Shown: positions 40,586 through 49,933 of the stretch, one piece after another
Layout of the letters: each line of letters begins with the position of its first letter
How positions within the stretch are numbered: position 1 is the first letter of the stretch
From: Lachnospiraceae bacterium M18-1
GTDB lineage: Bacteria; Bacillota; Clostridia; Lachnospirales; Lachnospiraceae
Length of the DNA: 64,000 nt
Assembly (NCBI GenBank): GCA_000403295.2
Contig: KE159605.1
Coordinates: 1,025,409 to 1,089,408, forward strand
Reading direction: 5' to 3'
Translations under genes and position numbers: made by a program
Notes under the pieces: generated by a model
What the model was told of the DNA's origin: nothing
The model's database searches: none
The model's input: only the letters and a program-made list of their open reading frames with translations

Positions 40586-42640
40586 CTACACTTCTTCTAC
40601 GATTACCCTGACACGTTCCAGATTGCGTACCTGGGTAAACAGAGCTTCTTTGCTGCCGTTCCTCTCCGATGAGACGCGGATCACTGCAAAATAAGTACCC
40701 GGCTTTTCATAAATGTGCTCTGCATGTACTGCCGCGCGCTGTCCGCCGTCGCGCAGTTCCAGTTCCCCTTTATACGGATAATCCTGCTCCCCATCAAAGC
40801 TCCACTCTGCGCAGGTCAGCTTACCAGCTCCGTCAGGCACCTCCGCCTCAGCGGCAAAATGCACTGTCTCCCCGCATTTTACACGGGCACAGGTACGTCC
40901 CTCTGCAAGCAGCCTGACAACCGGCTGAATTCCCTTTCGTTCTACAGCGGTCTCCGGCACGACCATCTGACCGATATGAACCTGATATTCACTGGAAGGA
41001 AGAGGCTCTATCCCTTTTTCCGCCCACTGCGCCACATCCAGAAGCGCCTGTCTGAGTGCTCCCAGGTAGCTGGTCACCTGCAGTTCGTCAATGGTTTCCG
41101 CCCGGTCATCGTGAAGGGAATGATCTACATACCACAATCGGCAAAGTTCGCTTTCATCCACACCCTCATGTACAGACGCAATCTTCCTGCGATACCAGTC
41201 TGCCTGCCATGCGTAGGCGCTCTCATCCATCAGGGACGCGACGATGATCACTTTTCCCTGAATAAGACCATTCTGTTTACATCCCGGTCCATTACTGCTG
41301 TAAATAGGTCCTACCAGCATTTTCTGCTGGGGGTAGATCGGCTTGCCTTCCTCATCCCGAAACTGATCCCAACCGTGATAATCTCTCGATGGTACCTGAT
41401 GGCGGTGATAGGTCTGGAAAGCAATATAATCGGAATTGTCAAGAAGGAGCTCATCTCCTTTTTGTAATGAATTCAACACCTCTGTTACATCATCTACACC
41501 AAAAGCCTTACCAAGATAGATACGATTTTCCTCAATATGGTCCAACAGCAGCTTCTTGCCGGCTGCGGCACCAGTTTTGATCAAAACATTTGTCCCTGTG
41601 AGATAGAGATCTTCTCCTATCGGAACATGGTCAAGCTCGATCCATGGCTCGCCGGCCATATTACTGCTGCTGAGCATCTTCAGCCACGCTGTGTCGGCAC
41701 CGTTTATATTTCCGGTGAGAGAAACGGCTTTTTTCTCTGGAATAAAGACCATCTCCACATGGGCATTCATCTTGATACGATCCCGCACGGCAGTACCTTC
41801 CGGATCAGCACCCAGATAGCCGGGCACCTTCCAAAAATCCTCGAAATAATCCGGATCCATTTTCTTCACTCCGGGCAGCAGCACCGGAACAGCGCCGTCC
41901 CCCAGCTTTTCAAAACTAAACCAGCTCCGCAGAGGACATCCAAACAGTTCTGCTTCTTTAAGTGCCGCTGCTTCCTCTTCATTCAGCCCTTCATAAGGGT
42001 TTCCGCTTCCGCCTGCATCCATAGCGTCCGCAATCTGGTCTTTCTTATTTCTCAGGATCCGCATTGCATGGACACGGGTTGTGTGGCAATTCGGGATCGC
42101 ATAGGGGGAACCGATGATGTAGGGCACCGCCCCGTCCCAGGCATTTGTATTTTCGATACAGGCGATCGTCCGATATCCGCCGCCGCTGCCTCCGTATACA
42201 TATCCGTATGGCCTGTGTACATATCCGTAGATCTCCTGTGCCTTGACTCTGGAGTATTCCGCAGCCGCCGCACTGGAACGGTGCGTGATCGTATTATCCG
42301 TTGTGTCCGAAAAAACTGCACCCGACCCCATGTTCGTCTCTACTAAATAGGCGCCATGTGTGAGGGCAAAAGCAATCTTATCGTCTCCTCCGGTAAGTCC
42401 AATGGACGCAATCTCTTCATCCGGTCCTGGGAATGGGGAAAGGTACTGGTAAAATCTTCCCTCATAGTTCTCCTTCGGTGGATAAAAGAACGAGAACTTC
42501 ACATTTGTTCCTTCAAAGCCGCCGTGAAGATAACGATATTTTAACTTTTTGCCGTCAGGTAGTTCACGGAAATCTTCTTTGTCAATGTCTATGTATCCTT
42601 TTTGAAACTGGGGGTCCTTTTTCGCATCATAAACGCCCAT
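40586..42640 (-). CDS. Tannase/feruloyl-esterase-like alpha/beta hydrolase with PKD-type tail (684 aa)
   Basis: The nucleophile elbow is YGGSGGGYRT (near residue 150), followed by NTNAWDGAVPYIIGSPYAI, reminiscent of tannase/feruloyl esterase enzymes; LWYVDHSLHDD near 525 could supply the acid and histidine. Residues about 590-670 (CAEWSFDGEQDYPYKGEL, HIYEKPGTYFAVIRVSS) form a PKD-like beta domain, unusual for an apparently intracellular protein. Likely removes an acyl group from an acylated glycoside. Family assignment is tentative; it may be an uncharacterised hydrolase family. Confidence 0.55.
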   Translation of the reverse strand: MGVYDAKKDPQFQKGYIDIDKEDFRELPDGKKLKYRYLHGGFEGTNVKFSFFYPPKENYEGRFYQYLSPFPGPDEEIASIGLTGGDDKIAFALTHGAYLVETNMGSGAVFSDTTDNTITHRSSAAAAEYSRVKAQEIYGYVHRPYGYVYGGSGGGYRTIACIENTNAWDGAVPYIIGSPYAIPNCHTTRVHAMRILRNKKDQIADAMDAGGSGNPYEGLNEEEAAALKEAELFGCPLRSWFSFEKLGDGAVPVLLPGVKKMDPDYFEDFWKVPGYLGADPEGTAVRDRIKMNAHVEMVFIPEKKAVSLTGNINGADTAWLKMLSSSNMAGEPWIELDHVPIGEDLYLTGTNVLIKTGAAAGKKLLLDHIEENRIYLGKAFGVDDVTEVLNSLQKGDELLLDNSDYIAFQTYHRHQVPSRDYHGWDQFRDEEGKPIYPQQKMLVGPIYSSNGPGCKQNGLIQGKVIIVASLMDESAYAWQADWYRRKIASVHEGVDESELCRLWYVDHSLHDDRAETIDELQVTSYLGALRQALLDVAQWAEKGIEPLPSSEYQVHIGQMVVPETAVERKGIQPVVRLLAEGRTCARVKCGETVHFAAEAEVPDGAGKLTCAEWSFDGEQDYPYKGELELRDGGQRAAVHAEHIYEKPGTYFAVIRVSSERNGSKEALFTQVRNLERVRVIVEEV

Positions 42641-42685
42641 TGAGATTCCTCCTCTTTTTGCATTATTCTTGCTGATTTTCTATAT

Positions 42686-44071
42686 TTATTCCTTTCTTTC
42701 TTTTGACGCTATGGCTGCCGCACGCTTTTCCTCATTTTCTTTTCGTATCTGAGGCATCTGCTTATCCAGTTTAAAGTAACCGGTCAGCGCTACAGCCACC
42801 AGAACATAGATCACCATCGGAACTATACTGAACAACAGGCGGATTCCCAACATAGTAGTATTGCTCTGTACCGCCAATGAGCCATCATAGCCGACAATTG
42901 TCAATAAAACACCTAGACTCGCGCTGCCGACTGCCGCCCCTACTTTATTTGCCAATCCAATGACACTTGACATGGTACCTTCCATACGGGGACGTCCTTT
43001 CCATTCATTGTATTCCGCACATTCCAGAACAGCCAGAGATACCAACATAGTTCCCGGAATGGTTCCAGCACCGGTCAGAATTGCGGCAAACGCCAGCAGA
43101 CCTGCATTTTGACCGGCAAAGAAATTGAGCAGATAGCCTGCTGATGAGACAAAGAATCCAACAAACATTAATTTTACCACTGTGGTTTTCTTCAGCAATG
43201 CCGGGAAAACAAAAGCCAGAGGAAGGGCAACAACCTGTGCTAACGCTGACACACTCATCAGACCAACATTTCCTACGATCCACTGATAGAAATAGACCTG
43301 AGTTCCCATGTTCGTTACGACGTTAAATACTAAACTCATCAATGCCAGGATCAGAATGTAACGGTTTCCTTTTATAAGCTCAAAGATATCACTGACTTTT
43401 AAATTTTCCTCTTTGCCCTGCTGTGTCTCAATATCGTACTTTTCCGGAATAAACAGCATTCTCAAAATACCAATCCCTGCCATAGAGATCGCAAACCCGC
43501 CTGCCATCAGGCTCCAGCCAGATGCCGTCTGTCCAAAATTAGCCAGAAGCTGTGGAAAACCAATATTGAAGATCAACGCTGACAGCATAACAATTACACT
43601 GCTGTAGGAAGTAGCCTTTACAATCTGACTGCCTTTAAATGCACGCACCATATATACGGTACTGTTCGCATTCAAAAATGTATAGCAGATTGAGTTGACC
43701 AATGTATACATCACAAAAATCCAGACGCATTTCATGATCTCGCTCAGACCTGTAGGGCAGGAGAACATCAGCCAGGTACAGATCCACATTCCTAATATAA
43801 AAATCTCGTAAGGACGGGCCTTACCCCATTTGGTTTTTGTCCTGTCCACAATAAAACCTGCACAGGCATCGCTCACACCGTCCACCAGCTTACTGACCAC
43901 TAAGATGATACTGATATAAGCTGGAGTAACTCCTAAAATATCTGTACAATAGTTCATCAGATACGCAGCCAGTACTGTGTAGATCGTTGTAGATACTCCT
44001 CGGCTGTTCCACAACATCAGCCTGCCAAATCCTAATTTTTCACTTGGATCCTTTTGCTTTTTTTCACTCAT
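42686..44071 (-). CDS. GPH-family (glycoside-pentoside-hexuronide) cation symporter (461 aa)
   Basis: MFS-fold transporter of the MelB/XylP type. Twelve hydrophobic segments; the signature loop is present as GFIVDRTKTKWGKARPYEIF. Imports glycosides or oligosaccharides with Na+ or H+. It is the first gene of the minus-strand cluster and its promoter shares the regulon box. ATG follows GGAGG. Substrate inferred from neighbours: rhamnosylated or beta-glucosylated plant glycosides. Confidence 0.9.
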   Translation of the reverse strand: MSEKKQKDPSEKLGFGRLMLWNSRGVSTTIYTVLAAYLMNYCTDILGVTPAYISIILVVSKLVDGVSDACAGFIVDRTKTKWGKARPYEIFILGMWICTWLMFSCPTGLSEIMKCVWIFVMYTLVNSICYTFLNANSTVYMVRAFKGSQIVKATSYSSVIVMLSALIFNIGFPQLLANFGQTASGWSLMAGGFAISMAGIGILRMLFIPEKYDIETQQGKEENLKVSDIFELIKGNRYILILALMSLVFNVVTNMGTQVYFYQWIVGNVGLMSVSALAQVVALPLAFVFPALLKKTTVVKLMFVGFFVSSAGYLLNFFAGQNAGLLAFAAILTGAGTIPGTMLVSLAVLECAEYNEWKGRPRMEGTMSSVIGLANKVGAAVGSASLGVLLTIVGYDGSLAVQSNTTMLGIRLLFSIVPMVIYVLVAVALTGYFKLDKQMPQIRKENEEKRAAAIASKERKE

Positions 44072-44120
44072 TTTCTCTTCCTCCGTTTTAAAATCTGTTG
44101 TACAAAATTTTTATAAACAG

Positions 44121-44162
44121 ATTATAAGTTGTCTCATTGAATCTGGATATGTCTGAATTCGT
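44121..44162 (-). promoter_or_regulatory. Regulon promoter upstream of GPH transporter
   Basis: On the minus strand ACGAATTCAGACATA (box at 44157-44162), then exactly 30 bases from the box to TATAAT (44121-44126). No good -35 between them, as expected of an activator-dependent promoter. Same layout at 52.6, 57.2 and (plus strand) 44.3 kb. Confidence 0.72.
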
Positions 44163-44311
44163 TTTTTTCTTTCTTTTTTCGTGTCGATTAGAACAGATGG
44201 CTATTTTTTGTATAAAAAAACTATTTTTGATATATTCGTCTGATGGTGATCTGCCTTTTCATGTAATTTCAAATTTGTCCCCTTCTATTAAACGAAAATA
44301 GATTCAAAAAA

Positions 44312-44353
44312 ACGATTTCAGACATAGACCCTTTTTCTGTTCCATGAGATACT
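44312..44353 (+). promoter_or_regulatory. Regulon promoter upstream of plus-strand GH3
   Basis: ACGATTTCAGACATA (box 44312-44317) followed after 30 bases by GATACT (44348-44353). The 15-base box differs at one base from the one upstream of the GPH gene. The two lie back to back in one intergenic region. Confidence 0.62.
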
Positions 44354-44380
44354 ATGTTCAAAAAATAATGGAGGTTTGCT

Positions 44381-46666
44381 ATGCATGCACAAGAATTGTT
44401 ACATAAAATGACATTAGAAGAAAAAGCAGCTTTCTGTTCCGGACGGGATTTTTGGCATACAAAAGCCATTGAACGGCTTGGTATCCCTTCCGTAATGATG
44501 TGCGACGGTCCTCACGGATTGCGCAAACAGGAGGGGGAAGGTGACCATCTGGGCATCAATGTGAGTATCGAGACCGTATGCTATCCCTCTGCATCTGCCC
44601 TTGCCTCGTCCTTTGATAGAACAGTCATGACCCGGCTGGGTGAAGCCCTGGGATATGAATGTCAGGCGGAGAACGTAGCTATGCTGCTGGGGCCCGGACT
44701 TAATATTAAGCGAAGTCCTCTCTGCGGCCGAAACTTTGAGTATTTCTCCGAAGACCCCTATCTGTCCGGACAGATGGGCGCCGCTTATGTGAAAGCACTG
44801 CAGTCCAAAGGTATCGCTGCCTGTGCCAAGCACTTTGCCTGCAACAATCAGGAGACCCGTCGAATGTCCGGCAGTTCCCAGGTGGATGAACGGACACTGC
44901 ATGAGATATATCTGCCCGCTTTTGAGGCTGTAGTCAAGGATGGGAAAACACGTAGTATCATGTGTGCTTACAATGCAGTTAATGATACCTATTGTGCAGA
45001 AAATAAGATGCTGCTGACGGATATCCTGCGCGAGCTATGGGGATTTGACGGTTTTGTCGTCACAGACTGGGGCGCTGTTAAAGACCGCGCAGGAGGTGTT
45101 GCTTCCGGACTGGATCTGGAGATGCCCGGGAATCCCGATGCTCTGGGAGAAGAGATCATCAAAGCCATACAGGACGGCACTCTTTCGGAGGAGGCTCTGG
45201 ATAAAGCAGTTTTGAATCTTTTAAACTTTGTACTAAGTTCTTGGGAGCAGCGGAAACCAGACACGAAAATTGACCGGGAAGCCTGCCGCCAGCTTGCCAG
45301 AAAACTTTCCGGCGAATGCGCGGTTCTGATGAAAAATGAAAACATATTGCCGTTAAACACAGAAGAATCTGTTACATTCATTGGTGAGTTTGCCGAGACT
45401 CCCCGCTACCAGGGAGCCGGCTCCAGCCATATCAATGTCCCCCACTCTGTCAGTGCCCTAGAGGCAGCCGAAGGCAGATCTGTCCTTTATGCCCGGGGCT
45501 ATGACGCGCACAGCAAACAGACCGATCCGCACCTGCTCTCTGAAGCAGTAAACGCTGCAAAGAAAGTGGATGCAGCTGTCATATTCGCCGGTCTGCCAGA
45601 TGCTTTTGAATCTGAGGGCGCTGACCGGGAACATCTGCGTCTTCCAGATAACCAGAACGAACTGATCGCGGCGGTCGCCGCAGTCAATCCCCGGACTGTG
45701 GTGGTGCTTCACGGCGGTGCTCCGGTAGAACTTCCCTGGCTGGATCAGGTACCTGCGCTCCTTTGCATGTATCTCGGCGGCGAGCAGGTCGGTTCTGCCG
45801 CAGTGGATCTTCTCTATGGAAGCGTCAATCCAAGCGGACATCTGGCTGAGACCTGGCCGCTGAGACTGGAAGATAACCCATCCTATCTGAACTTCCCCGG
45901 TGAAGACGGTATCGTCACTTATGCAGAAGGGATCTATGTAGGTTACCGCTACTATGATAAAAAGAAGATAGCCGTAAACTTCCCATTTGGCCACGGTCTG
46001 AGTTATACCGAGTTTTCTTACTCCAATTTACGCATAGACAAAGATAAGATCACTGATCAGGAGTCTGTCACTGTCCATGTAGATGTGACTAATGTCGGCA
46101 GGATTACTGGAAAAGCTGTGGCTCAGCTCTATGTGCGGGATGTAAAAAGCACGGTACGCCGCCCGGTCCGTGAACTTCGCGCCTTTGACAAGATTTCTTT
46201 ACAGCCAGGCGAGACAAAGACTCTTCATTTCACGCTTGACAAGCGCTCTTTTGCCTACTACGAACCTAAAGTACATGATTTCTTCGTAGAGAGCGGTGAA
46301 TTTGTCATTGAGATCGGGAAAAATTGCCGGGATATCTGTCTTAGCCAGTCTGTCACAGTAGAAGGCACCACACAGATTCCCTTTACTGTTACCAGGACTT
46401 CGACGATCGGTCAGCTTATGAAGCATCCAAAAGGGGCATCTTTTATCCAGAAAATGACTGGTTCCTCCAAAGGTCCTTCTGATGAGGAACAGGCAGCGGC
46501 TATGGGCGAAGGCAGTGAGAAGATCATGCAGAGTATGATGTTTGAAATGCCGCTTGGCGCACTGGTCAGCTACGGCCGCATGACTGCTCCGCAATTGGAT
46601 GCATTGATTGCTTCCCTGAACGAACAGCCAAATGATACCTTATCTGAAGCAGATAAACAGCAATGA
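44381..46666 (+). CDS. Beta-glucosidase-type glycoside hydrolase, GH3 (761 aa)
   Basis: Full GH3: barrel with VMMCDGPHGLR, LLGPGLNIKRSPLCGRNFEY, ACAKHFACNNQE and nucleophile GFVVTDWGAVKDR; alpha/beta sandwich with the insertion-bearing YQGAGSSHIN loop; fibronectin-III-like domain with NFPFGHGLSYTEF and GKAVAQLYVRD. C-terminal ~90 residues (GSSKGPSDEEQAA onward) are an extra helical tail. Cytoplasmic. The only plus-strand gene of the locus, divergent from the transporter and sharing its regulatory region. Confidence 0.93.
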   Translation: MHAQELLHKMTLEEKAAFCSGRDFWHTKAIERLGIPSVMMCDGPHGLRKQEGEGDHLGINVSIETVCYPSASALASSFDRTVMTRLGEALGYECQAENVAMLLGPGLNIKRSPLCGRNFEYFSEDPYLSGQMGAAYVKALQSKGIAACAKHFACNNQETRRMSGSSQVDERTLHEIYLPAFEAVVKDGKTRSIMCAYNAVNDTYCAENKMLLTDILRELWGFDGFVVTDWGAVKDRAGGVASGLDLEMPGNPDALGEEIIKAIQDGTLSEEALDKAVLNLLNFVLSSWEQRKPDTKIDREACRQLARKLSGECAVLMKNENILPLNTEESVTFIGEFAETPRYQGAGSSHINVPHSVSALEAAEGRSVLYARGYDAHSKQTDPHLLSEAVNAAKKVDAAVIFAGLPDAFESEGADREHLRLPDNQNELIAAVAAVNPRTVVVLHGGAPVELPWLDQVPALLCMYLGGEQVGSAAVDLLYGSVNPSGHLAETWPLRLEDNPSYLNFPGEDGIVTYAEGIYVGYRYYDKKKIAVNFPFGHGLSYTEFSYSNLRIDKDKITDQESVTVHVDVTNVGRITGKAVAQLYVRDVKSTVRRPVRELRAFDKISLQPGETKTLHFTLDKRSFAYYEPKVHDFFVESGEFVIEIGKNCRDICLSQSVTVEGTTQIPFTVTRTSTIGQLMKHPKGASFIQKMTGSSKGPSDEEQAAAMGEGSEKIMQSMMFEMPLGALVSYGRMTAPQLDALIASLNEQPNDTLSEADKQQ

Positions 46667-46717
46667 AAAAAGCAAGCTAAAAAATGAGAGACAAAAATCA
46701 TAATTCATGAGACGAAT

Positions 46718-46782
46718 ACAAAAGCTGGACATTGATTTCCACATTCACGAGACAAATGCGGAAATCGGTGTCCAGCTTTTGT
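46718..46782. terminator. Bidirectional terminator between GH3 and GH43
   Basis: Perfect ACAAAAGCTGGACA/TGTCCAGCTTTTGT stem extended by GATTTCC/GGAAATC, T-rich on both flanks. Serves the converging GH3 (plus) and GH43 (minus) genes. Confidence 0.82.
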
Positions 46783-46860
46783 ATAAGTTTAACGAAAATC
46801 TTTTTCAGGCGATCACCTGCGATACATTCTCTATGCAGAACTGAAGATTCCCGTCCATAG

Positions 46861-48654
46861 TTATATTTTCCTCAGTTTTCCCTCAGTTATGCCATTTTCA
46901 TTAAAGGCATCTACACGCATATAGTACTGTTCTCCTTTTACAAGCGCGCCTATATGCTGCTCTTCCCCGAATAACATGCAGCTATGATACAATTTATCCG
47001 GTTCATGTCCCCATAGGATGTTATATCCTGCTGCTCCCCTTCCTGACACTTTTACATTCATATCCAGATCCTGCGTTCGGATCACTTCATATTCCGGAAT
47101 CTCCGGTTTATCTCCATTTCCCACTCCAAATACCCGAAAACCGGAAATGCATGGTTTTTGATCATACGGGACTTCAAGAATTGTTAATTTCAAAAACCGA
47201 ATATTTATCCCTTTCTCACACACTACCAGATCATGGGAAAGATCTGTATCCACGCCAGATTTATCCATCATTTGGAAATAGCATTCTCCATCCTCGGAAC
47301 CTTCTAAGATCCATCGGGTTTTCAGATTTCTTTCTTCGATATATCTTTTTTGGTCTGTACTATGTATTTTACCAGGAACTGGAATATTGATCGCATCATC
47401 TGCAAAATTAATTTGGACAGCATGCACGGAGTATACTTCCCCAAGATTCATCTCAAGCCATTCTCCCGAATGTCCAGAAGCTGCCTGCCACCATGTCTGG
47501 ATATTTTCATCTGTCACAAGTTCCGGTTTTTTATCCGCATGGAACGATGAGGCCGATACCTTTTTTCCATAACTCAGCAAATACCATTTTGGAGGCTGCC
47601 ACGGATCCTGAGTATCCCCGGTGACCATGATCGGCCAGTCCCCGTATCTTTGGTTGCAGAAGAGTTCTCCGTCCTGGTCAAATCCCGCTGGCCAGATCCC
47701 CACACGGCGTTCAAATATATGGTTTTTACTGATCCGTGTTGTCGAAGCATGCCAGTAATTTCCAGATAGATCCTCCATCGTTGAGCCATGGCCCGCGCCT
47801 TGTAGAAATCCACCCACCTTATAAGAATATGGATTGTTCTTTGCTAAAACGAAAGGCCCGAGCGGCCGGTCAGATACATACACCCCATCCGCATAAATGT
47901 TAAATTCTGTCCCCGGACAGGCATACTGCAGGTAATATCTGCCCTTATATTTGTTCATCCATGGACCTTCGATAAATGGTTTTCTGCTGACGATCCCTTT
48001 CAGCATCAGCGCGATCTGATCCGGCACATCTTCTTCCCTGGCTCCCTTTGCATCCAGATATTCACGATATGCGTCCGCTATCTCATCTTCCTCCAACGGC
48101 GGCAGCGTATGATCTTCCCCTCCACGTTCATAGCCCCTCAGCCGGGCATCCGAATCAAACATCGGCAGGCGCTCTGACAGTGGTTTCATTGTCACCGGAT
48201 CTAATTCCACGCCCCAAATCGGTTCCGTATTTCCAGAGCCCCAGTAAAAATAGAACCGGCCGTCATCATCTACAAAAAGACCCGGATCCCAGAAATCAAA
48301 AGTTCCTTCTATTTTTTCGTAAGGGCCATTCAGAATATCCTTTGTGCGATAATAATCACAAGGGTATTCCTTATGGGAGGCACATAAGTACACATACTCG
48401 CCCACCACACGCGCGTCCGGCGCATAATCATAAAGCGGAAGTCCCTCCGGAAGACGATGGTTCTCCCATTCCGCCAGATCTTCTGATATCCAGACGCCTA
48501 AAGTCATAGATGCGAAAATGTAATATTTTCCGTGAAAACATATCATCGAAGGGTCTGCCGCCTCTCTGGCGACCTGCACTGCCCCGTCGCTCCCAGGAAC
48601 TTCGATAAACTGATATCGATAATTGATATTCACCGGATTACAATAATATTTCAT
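46861..48654 (-). CDS. GH43-type glycosidase with CBM32 and fibronectin-III-like domains (597 aa)
   Basis: Five-bladed beta-propeller (about 1-350): VAREAADPSMICFHGKYYI supplies the first catalytic Asp, GTFDFWDPGLFVDDDG the second and KPFIEGPWMNKYKGRYYL the catalytic Glu. Then an F5/8C/CBM32 galactose-binding-like domain (about 360-510; VTDENIQTWWQA, FLKLTILEVPYD) and a fibronectin-III-like end. Substrate probably alpha-L-arabinofuranoside or beta-xyloside/galactoside; not determinable. Its first 17 bases overlap the end of the GH1 gene. Confidence 0.88.
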   Translation of the reverse strand: MKYYCNPVNINYRYQFIEVPGSDGAVQVAREAADPSMICFHGKYYIFASMTLGVWISEDLAEWENHRLPEGLPLYDYAPDARVVGEYVYLCASHKEYPCDYYRTKDILNGPYEKIEGTFDFWDPGLFVDDDGRFYFYWGSGNTEPIWGVELDPVTMKPLSERLPMFDSDARLRGYERGGEDHTLPPLEEDEIADAYREYLDAKGAREEDVPDQIALMLKGIVSRKPFIEGPWMNKYKGRYYLQYACPGTEFNIYADGVYVSDRPLGPFVLAKNNPYSYKVGGFLQGAGHGSTMEDLSGNYWHASTTRISKNHIFERRVGIWPAGFDQDGELFCNQRYGDWPIMVTGDTQDPWQPPKWYLLSYGKKVSASSFHADKKPELVTDENIQTWWQAASGHSGEWLEMNLGEVYSVHAVQINFADDAINIPVPGKIHSTDQKRYIEERNLKTRWILEGSEDGECYFQMMDKSGVDTDLSHDLVVCEKGINIRFLKLTILEVPYDQKPCISGFRVFGVGNGDKPEIPEYEVIRTQDLDMNVKVSGRGAAGYNILWGHEPDKLYHSCMLFGEEQHIGALVKGEQYYMRVDAFNENGITEGKLRKI

Positions 48655-49915
48655 GACTGATCTCCTTTCCTAAATTACCCAGATACTTAAGGCTCGGCTT
48701 CGGCGCTCTCTTTTGTGTCGCACGGTCTACCGCGATCAGCCCAAATGTTTTTTCATAACCCTCCTGCCACTCAAAGTTGTCGAGCAGCGACCAGTGTATA
48801 TAGCCAATCATCGGAATTCCATCCTCCAGACAGGATTTCACACCTGCGATCGCGCGCCTGATGTACTCCACCCGGCGGGTATCGTCATCAGTACCGATTC
48901 CGTTTTCCGTCACAAGAATTGGGATGGATAAAGATTCCGACACATGACGGATTACATGTCCGATCCCTTCCGGATAAAATTCGTAGTCCATCTGGGTAAC
49001 CTCCGCCCCCTCCGGCGTTGGCAGCGCTCCGTCTTTCCCTACCAGCTTTCTGGTATAATTTTGTATACCGATAAAATCATCCCCTTGAATATATGGCAGA
49101 TAATGTGCAAAATCCGCGTCCCACAGCTTTGCGGCTTCTCCCTCTCCCCCCGGCTGTGCCTGAATATCAAACAGGGAAAGTGTCAGTCCCACTTTCAGAT
49201 GAGGACATACCGATTTCATCGCGTCCCGTGCCGCCTCATGTGCACGCATGACCAGAATATCCCCTTCTGTCGTCCGCAGGGAAAGGAAGGTATTCACTGT
49301 CTGTTCAGGATCTAATCCGAATACAGCGGCTTCTCCAGCCTTTTTCGCCTTAATTTCCTTGGGCAGTTCAAACTTCATGCCTATCTGGGGCGCAATTCCC
49401 ATTTTCCGCATAATATCCTGTGCCACCGCCGCAATCTGCAAGCCCATATTCGCTTCATTGATTGTACAGATATATTCCAGCTTGTCTCCAAGTCTTTCAA
49501 CTACATATCGGCAGTATTTTGCAAATGCTTCTATCGTCCGTTCATCTTCCCAGCCCCCCTGGCTGATCAGCCACTTTGGAGATGAAAAATGATGCATGGT
49601 AACAACCGGTGTTATACCATATTTCTTACAGCATTCCAGCACGCTTCGGTAATGCTCGATCTCTTTTTCTTCATATCGGCCCTTTTCAGGCTCGATACGC
49701 GCCCACTCGATGGAAAAGCGGAACGCATTCAGCCCCGCCTCAGAAAGCAGACGGATGTCCTCTTCGTACCGGTGATAATGATCCACAGCATCCAGAGAAG
49801 GCTCTTTATAGGTAGAGTTCTCCATTTGCTCCAGCGCCCAAAAGTCGCTATGGATATTGTTTCCTTCCGCCTGATGCGCCGCAATCGCGGCTCCTAATAA
49901 AAATTGTTTACTCAT
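48638..49915 (-). CDS. GH1 beta-glucosidase/6-phospho-beta-glucosidase family (425 aa)
   Basis: Retaining glycosidase with acid/base E154 (CTINEAN) and nucleophile E337 (VTENGIG); aglycone/glycone residues in HHFSSPKWL and YIHWSLLDNFEW. The loop near the C-terminus lacks an evident phosphate-binding Ser-x-x-Lys/Tyr pattern, so an unphosphorylated beta-glucoside is the likelier substrate, consistent with GPH-type uptake. Between GH106-like and GH43 genes in one operon (18-base gap and 17-base overlap). Confidence 0.92.
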   Translation of the reverse strand: MSKQFLLGAAIAAHQAEGNNIHSDFWALEQMENSTYKEPSLDAVDHYHRYEEDIRLLSEAGLNAFRFSIEWARIEPEKGRYEEKEIEHYRSVLECCKKYGITPVVTMHHFSSPKWLISQGGWEDERTIEAFAKYCRYVVERLGDKLEYICTINEANMGLQIAAVAQDIMRKMGIAPQIGMKFELPKEIKAKKAGEAAVFGLDPEQTVNTFLSLRTTEGDILVMRAHEAARDAMKSVCPHLKVGLTLSLFDIQAQPGGEGEAAKLWDADFAHYLPYIQGDDFIGIQNYTRKLVGKDGALPTPEGAEVTQMDYEFYPEGIGHVIRHVSESLSIPILVTENGIGTDDDTRRVEYIRRAIAGVKSCLEDGIPMIGYIHWSLLDNFEWQEGYEKTFGLIAVDRATQKRAPKPSLKYLGNLGKEISHEILL

Positions 49916-49933
49916 ACGTGATCATCCTCCTTC

